A stretch of 64,000 bases of DNA. Source: CAUZWH01 sp965247665. Its GTDB lineage: Bacteria; Pseudomonadota; Alphaproteobacteria; SHVV01. Below the pieces are notes generated by a model. That model made no database searches. It was not told the origin of the DNA and saw only the letters and a list, made by a program, of their open reading frames with translations. The stretch covers positions 1,711,614 to 1,775,613 of the forward strand of contig CBDFHH010000005.1 in assembly GCA_965247665.1 (NCBI GenBank), in the 5' to 3' direction. A program made the translations under genes and the position numbers. Shown here in pieces: positions 59,739 to 64,000 of this stretch. Numbering within the stretch: the stretch's first letter is position 1; the number at the start of each line of letters is the position of its first letter.

Positions 59739-61112
59739 ATGGCTAAACACCTCACCTGCGGCCAGCTCTTCACCGGGCTGGGCAACGAGGCCCAGAACGA
59801 CCAGACCATCATCGTCGAGGACGACAAGATTGCCTATGTCGGCCCGGCCGATGGCGCGCCCTCGCCGGCAAAGGGGAACGAGGCGGTCGACTGCGCCGAC
59901 TACCTCGTGTTGCCCGGCCTGATCGATGTCCACACGCATCTCACCTACGGAAACGCGATGTGCGAGGAAGACATCGATCTCTACGCGCCGATCGAGTTCC
60001 GCGCCCTGCGCGGTTTGATTAACGCGCAGCGGCTGCTCGGTGCGGGCTTCACGTCGATGGCCGACCCCGGCGGCTCGACCCGGGTCGCGGTGTCGATCCG
60101 CGATGCGATCAATGCCGGGCTGTTCAAGGGGCCGCGGATCACCTGCTCGGGCGCCTACATCACCAGCCGCCAGGGACTGACCGATTGGTATCCAACCTGG
60201 TTCGGCCAACCGGAAACCTCGATCGGACATCTTGTCCGCAGTGTCGACGAGGCTATCGAAGAGGTGCGTATTCAGGTCAAGGACGGCGTCGATTTCATCA
60301 AAATCGCGATGGACGGACGCGAGATCAACGCCAAGGGCGAACATGTTGCCGCATTTAGCGAGCAGGAGGCCATTGCGATCGTCGGTGAGATTCACCGGCT
60401 CGGCAAGAAGGCCGCGGCCCACGCCTGGGGTGACGAAGCGACGCGGTATTGCGCCCGGGCGGGCGTTGATCTGATCTTCCATGCGTTCGAGATGACGGAA
60501 CCTACGCTCGACGAAGTCGTCAAAGCGGGATGCGCGATCGCGCCGACGCTGACGTTGCCCTATCATGTCAACATATTCATGCAACCCACCGACCCGGGTT
60601 TCAGCTATGAGCGGGCCGAGGCCTTCCGGCGCTTCTGGGACCCGGCCTGCGCGATTCTATCCAAAACGCGCGAAGCCGGCGTGCCGTTCATGACCGGAAC
60701 TGATTCCGGTTTCTCCGGTACGCCCTATGGCGAGTGGCACGCCCGCGAAATCGAGCTGTTCGTCAAGTTCCTCGGCTTTACGCCGGGCGAGGCGCTGCGT
60801 TGCGCAACCGCGGTGAGTGCGGACTTCCTCACCGGCGGCGATCGGCTCGGCATCATCGAGATCGGGCGCCAAGCCGATTTCGTGATGTTCGACGGCGACC
60901 CGCTGAGCGATGTCGGACAGATCGTCGAGAAGGAGCGGGTCAAGCAGGTCTGGCTGGCCGGCGAGCCTATCGCGTTGGAGTTGCCGCCGCTCGAGCGCGA
61001 GGGTATCAGCGATTTCTCCTACAAGATGTGGCACGACATCTACGACCAAGACCATGTTGGCGATCTGCGCGGCAAAAAACGCATTCGCGAGCTAGCTACA
61101 GCCGCCGAGTAG
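59739..61112 (+). CDS. amidohydrolase family protein
   Basis: 457 aa metal-dependent hydrolase. VLPGLIDVHTHLTYGNAM holds the HxH (about residue 67). It continues FIKIAMDGREI (the Lys region), KKAAAHAWGDEATRYCARAG (His), FHAFEMTEPTLDEVV (His) and TGTDSGFSGTPYGEW (Asp). The amidohydrolase-1/imidazolonepropionase-like layout suggests hydrolysis of a C-N bond in a cyclic or N-acyl substrate. It sits between the two pairs of Rieske genes, so it may follow the oxygenation step. ATG 59739 has GGAG upstream. Confidence 0.85.
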   Translation: MAKHLTCGQLFTGLGNEAQNDQTIIVEDDKIAYVGPADGAPSPAKGNEAVDCADYLVLPGLIDVHTHLTYGNAMCEEDIDLYAPIEFRALRGLINAQRLLGAGFTSMADPGGSTRVAVSIRDAINAGLFKGPRITCSGAYITSRQGLTDWYPTWFGQPETSIGHLVRSVDEAIEEVRIQVKDGVDFIKIAMDGREINAKGEHVAAFSEQEAIAIVGEIHRLGKKAAAHAWGDEATRYCARAGVDLIFHAFEMTEPTLDEVVKAGCAIAPTLTLPYHVNIFMQPTDPGFSYERAEAFRRFWDPACAILSKTREAGVPFMTGTDSGFSGTPYGEWHAREIELFVKFLGFTPGEALRCATAVSADFLTGGDRLGIIEIGRQADFVMFDGDPLSDVGQIVEKERVKQVWLAGEPIALELPPLEREGISDFSYKMWHDIYDQDHVGDLRGKKRIRELATAAE

Positions 61113-61178
61113 CGGTCTCTTGTCGACGCATGACCATTGGGTCACCATGGGCGGATTTGGCGTAGGAGAGTTGCAACG

Positions 61179-62333
61179 GTGCTCCTGACCCCGGCCGAGA
61201 AGAGCCTTTTCCATCCCGATCCCGAGAAATCGGCGACCCTGCCGAGCACCTACTATTTCGATCCCGAGATCTACGCCCGAGAGGTCGAGGAGATCTGGTT
61301 CAAGACTTGGCAGTTCGTCGGCTACATCCATGATCTGAAGAAGCCGGGCGACTACGTCACGGCCGACCTTCTCGACCAGAAGATCCTGGTCAGCCACGGC
61401 AAGGACGGGAAATTACGGGCGTTTCACAATGTCTGTATGCATCGAGGCCACATCCTTGCCGAGGGCAAAGGCAACAAGACGATTTTCACCTGCCCCTTCC
61501 ATGCCTGGTCCTACGACACGACGGGCGCGCTCAAGGCGGCGGGCAACGCGAACAACGTGGCCGGGTTCCGGCTCGAGGATTTCGGCTTGAGCGAGATCCG
61601 ACTCGAGCGGCTGGGTCACATGGTGTTCGTCAATCTGTCGCACGACGGCCCGGCGCTGGCCGACATGTGCGGCGGGATCGTCGACGAGTTCCGCAGCGTC
61701 GTGCCGCGCTACGACCAGCTATACAACTTCCGGCGCGATCGCTACGACGTCCAAGCCAATTGGAAATTGGCCTTCGACCAGATGGAGTGTTACCACTGCC
61801 CGCATCTGCATCCCCAGATTATGGGCAAGGACGCCTATCTCGAACCATCGTTCGACATCATTGAACGGGAGTACTGGGCGACCCACATCACCCAAGGCAA
61901 CCCCAAGGTAATCGGCGGCGAAGAGGGATCGCTGCCCTATCAGTTCGGCCCCGACGAAGAGATCAACAACGGGCATATCTGGTGGATCTGGCCCAACCTG
62001 ATCTTCGTCGCCCATCGCGGGCCTTCGAACCTCAAAACGATGCACATCGTGCCCGACGGACCCGAGCGCTTCGTCCAGCATATCGACAACCTGATTGCCG
62101 ACGATCCGCCGCAGGAAAATGCTCTGTCGAACATCAACTACAATCGCGACGTGCTGCAGCCGCAGGATCTCGGCGCGATGGAAAGCCAACAGGTCGGGCT
62201 CCGCGCGCGGGGCTACTACCAGGGGCGTTTAATGGTCGATCGCGAGCGCAGCTGGCGCAGCGAGCACGGCACCCACCACTTCGATCGCCTCGTGTGGGAG
62301 GCGATCCACGGCCCGAACTATCAAACCGGGTAA
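61179..62333 (+). CDS. Rieske oxygenase alpha subunit 3 of the array
   Basis: 384 aa. CMHRGHILAEGKGNK and CPFHAWSYD (2Fe-2S), NWKLAFDQMECYHCPHLHPQ (Fe, bridging Glu). Starts at GTG 61179 with AGGAGAG; the longer frame is rejected because MLLTPAEKSLFHPDP is the conserved start of this array. C-terminal GRLMVDRERSWRSEHGTHHF. 18 bases separate it from subunit 4. It resembles subunit 4 more than subunits 1-2, so the array looks like two duplicated pairs. Confidence 0.9.
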   Translation: MLLTPAEKSLFHPDPEKSATLPSTYYFDPEIYAREVEEIWFKTWQFVGYIHDLKKPGDYVTADLLDQKILVSHGKDGKLRAFHNVCMHRGHILAEGKGNKTIFTCPFHAWSYDTTGALKAAGNANNVAGFRLEDFGLSEIRLERLGHMVFVNLSHDGPALADMCGGIVDEFRSVVPRYDQLYNFRRDRYDVQANWKLAFDQMECYHCPHLHPQIMGKDAYLEPSFDIIEREYWATHITQGNPKVIGGEEGSLPYQFGPDEEINNGHIWWIWPNLIFVAHRGPSNLKTMHIVPDGPERFVQHIDNLIADDPPQENALSNINYNRDVLQPQDLGAMESQQVGLRARGYYQGRLMVDRERSWRSEHGTHHFDRLVWEAIHGPNYQTG

Positions 62334-62351
62334 GCGCGAGGAGGGAGATAG

Positions 62352-63524
62352 ATGCCGCTCAGCGCCACCGAAAAACGCCTGCATCCCAAACTTAGATTCA
62401 CGCCGGACGCCACTCGATCCGCGACCTTGCCGGCCTACTACTATTACGACCCCGAAATCTATGAGCGCGAGAAGCAAGAGATCTTCTACAAGAGCTGGCA
62501 GTTCGTCGGTTACGTGAAGGATCTGCGCAATCCGGGCGACTACATCACCGGCAACATCATCGATCAGAAGATTCTCGTGGTGCGCGGCAGGGACGAGCGC
62601 TTGCGCGCGTTCCACAATGTGTGCATGCATCGCGGCCACGTCCTGGCCGAGGGCAAGGGCAACAAGACCATCTTTACCTGCCCGTTTCACGCCTGGTCAT
62701 ACGACGCGACGGGAGAGCTTAAGGCGGCCGGCAATGCCGAAAACGTTGCCGGCTTCGCACTCGCCGATTTCCATCTCAGCGAGGTCCAGGTCGCGACCTT
62801 CGGTGGCATGGTCTACGTGAACCTCGACGCCTCCGCCCCGTCCCTGCACAGCATGGCGGGCGGCCTCGAGAAGGAATTCGAGAGCATCGTTCCGAGGTTT
62901 CACGAGCTTACCTATGCCCGCACCGACGTTTTCGATATCGAGTGCAATTGGAAGTTCGTGTTCGATCAGATGGAGTGCTACCACTGCCCGCACATCCATC
63001 CGCAGATCATGGGCCGAGAAGACTCCTACCTCCAGTTGAGCTTCGACATCACGTCATACGACTACTGGTCGCAGCATTTTGTCGCCGGCAACAAGAAAAA
63101 CCTCGAGGACGGCACCGCCGACCTGCCCTATGAGTTCTCCACCGAGGGCAACGATACGCTGGAAGACGCCTATATCTGGTGGCTGTGGCCGAACTGTTTG
63201 TGGGTTGCTCACCACGGTCCGAGCAACTGGAAGCTGATGCACGTGCTGCCGACCGGCGTCGAGACCTGCCGGCAGGTGGTGGACTATTTCTTCCTCAACG
63301 ATCCGCCGACCGAGGGCGAGGTCGAGCTCATGGATTACTTTACGCATGTGCTCCAACGCCAGGACATTACCTCAATGGAAAAGCAGCAGCTCGGTGTGCA
63401 CTGCCGCGGCTACTCGCAGGGGCGGTTGATGGTCGACGAAGAACGCAGCTGGCGCAGCGAGCACGGCACCCATCACTTCGACAAGCTGCTGTGGGAAGCG
63501 GTGAACGGGCCGAACTATCAGTGA
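62352..63524 (+). CDS. Rieske oxygenase alpha subunit 4 of the array
   Basis: 390 aa. CMHRGHVLAEGKGNK and CPFHAWSYD, Fe site NWKFVFDQMECYHCPHIHPQ with the bridging Glu. Start ATG 62352 is preceded by GAGGAGGGAG. GRLMVDEERSWRSEHGTHHF near the C-terminus, ending LLWEAVNGPNYQ. Last of four; a 315-base gap with no gene follows. Confidence 0.9.
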   Translation: MPLSATEKRLHPKLRFTPDATRSATLPAYYYYDPEIYEREKQEIFYKSWQFVGYVKDLRNPGDYITGNIIDQKILVVRGRDERLRAFHNVCMHRGHVLAEGKGNKTIFTCPFHAWSYDATGELKAAGNAENVAGFALADFHLSEVQVATFGGMVYVNLDASAPSLHSMAGGLEKEFESIVPRFHELTYARTDVFDIECNWKFVFDQMECYHCPHIHPQIMGREDSYLQLSFDITSYDYWSQHFVAGNKKNLEDGTADLPYEFSTEGNDTLEDAYIWWLWPNCLWVAHHGPSNWKLMHVLPTGVETCRQVVDYFFLNDPPTEGEVELMDYFTHVLQRQDITSMEKQQLGVHCRGYSQGRLMVDEERSWRSEHGTHHFDKLLWEAVNGPNYQ

Positions 63525-63839
63525 TCGGCAACCGGGTATCGGGGATCTGACGCCGAATGCCTGATTGCCGACTTCTGTTAACGGGGTCGTAGGCGCGACG
63601 GCGGCGTATTGTCAGGCCGGCCCGTTTACGTTTACGAACTTGCCGTGGTGCGCTGGCATCGCGCCTACCATCCGTGGTCGCCAAGGTTGTGCGGCCGGGT
63701 TTGTTCCTGCTCCGACGCACCTCAAAACGCAAGGTCGAGTTTGCAAGGTTCCATATAATGCTGGTGCTTGCCAATTCGACCTGCTTTGCTTCAGTTCCGA
63801 TCCAGGGAACCAATATCTTTTAAGGGTTTAGGAAGAATT
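63525..63839 (+). other. 315-base gap between the Rieske array and the aldolase gene
   Basis: No supported gene. A short inverted pair TCGGCAA/TTGCCGA (63525-63531 and 63665-63671 region) is present but too far apart for a terminator. Confidence 0.4.
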
Positions 63840-64000
63840 TTGGAGAACAAGTTAAAAAAGCGGCTTGGTCGAGGACAGCCGGTTTTCGGCGCCTTCGTGA
63901 CCCAACCCAGCGTCGGCATCACGCAACTGCTGGCGACGAGCGGTCTCGATTGGCTGATGATCGACATGGAGCACGGGCTTATCGATACGCCGTCCATGCA
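63840..64000 (+). CDS. HpcH/HpaI aldolase family protein, N-terminal part
   Basis: First 53 codons; the gene runs off the window. ENKLKKRLGRGQPVFGAFVT, LLATSGLDWLMIDMEHGLID: the MIDMEHG motif is the core of HpcH/HpaI (2-keto-3-deoxy-type, class II, metal-dependent) aldolases and citramalyl-lyase-like enzymes. The start is TTG 63840 with AGGAAG 6 bases before it. It could cleave the C-C bond of a degradation product from the oxygenase array next door, which is inference. Confidence 0.8.
   Translation, partial: MENKLKKRLGRGQPVFGAFVTQPSVGITQLLATSGLDWLMIDMEHGLIDTPSM

Overview
The window is high-GC and almost wall-to-wall coding. It most likely comes from an alphaproteobacterium. Two genes point that way: a DUF1476 protein (the alphaproteobacterial ATP synthase zeta/inhibitor subunit) and a GTA-type 3TM holin. 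No rRNA, tRNA or CRISPR array was seen. Every assignment rests on reading motifs in the translated sequence, with no database search.

Region 1 (1-15.2 kb) holds catabolic and detoxification genes. These are a VOC-protein tail, two LLM flavin oxidoreductases, a NicX-like pyridine-ring dioxygenase with an alpha/beta hydrolase and a carboxymuconolactone-decarboxylase-like protein, a GFA protein, a cupin, a hotdog thioesterase cut by an in-frame TGA, an SDR, hydantoinase/oxoprolinase subunits A and B split by an IS5-type remnant and a nitrobindin-like gene, a thiolase, a lipoprotein and infA. Region 2 (15.5-34 kb) is centred on histidine catabolism. hutF and hutI are divergent, and hutU-hutH-hutG lie at the end of a tightly packed minus-strand run that begins with a BisC/TorA-type molybdoenzyme, an HD-domain protein, a 2OG-Fe(II) oxygenase and a creatininase-family hydrolase. 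Next come a Rieske oxygenase with a CMD protein and a HisC-like aminotransferase, a Gfo/Idh/MocA dehydrogenase, and an alpha/beta hydrolase frameshifted by a 5-bp duplication.

Region 3 (about 35.1-56.6 kb) looks like a composite acquired block. On its left an MFS gene has lost its N-terminus, and on its right a Rieske oxygenase gene has lost its N-terminus. In between are three IS6-family copies or remnants, nnrS and norB (NO metabolism), the DUF1476 gene, the stump of a type I restriction hsdM, a 1146-codon chimera joining a DrmE-like (DISARM defence) protein to an autotransporter barrel, a second autotransporter split by a frameshift, a tail-tip/lysis module from a prophage, and two tandem tyrosine recombinases.

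Region 4 (56.6-64 kb) is a tandem array of four intact Rieske oxygenase alpha subunits plus the truncated fifth, with an amidohydrolase in the middle and the start of an HpcH/HpaI aldolase at the window edge. No beta subunit, ferredoxin or reductase is visible. Several of these proteins carry the ECYHC motif seen in Rieske enzymes that attack quaternary amines. Overall the locus looks like a specialist in nitrogenous small molecules (histidine/imidazole, pyridine-like, hydantoin-like, perhaps methylated amines), interrupted by a decayed defence/phage/IS island.
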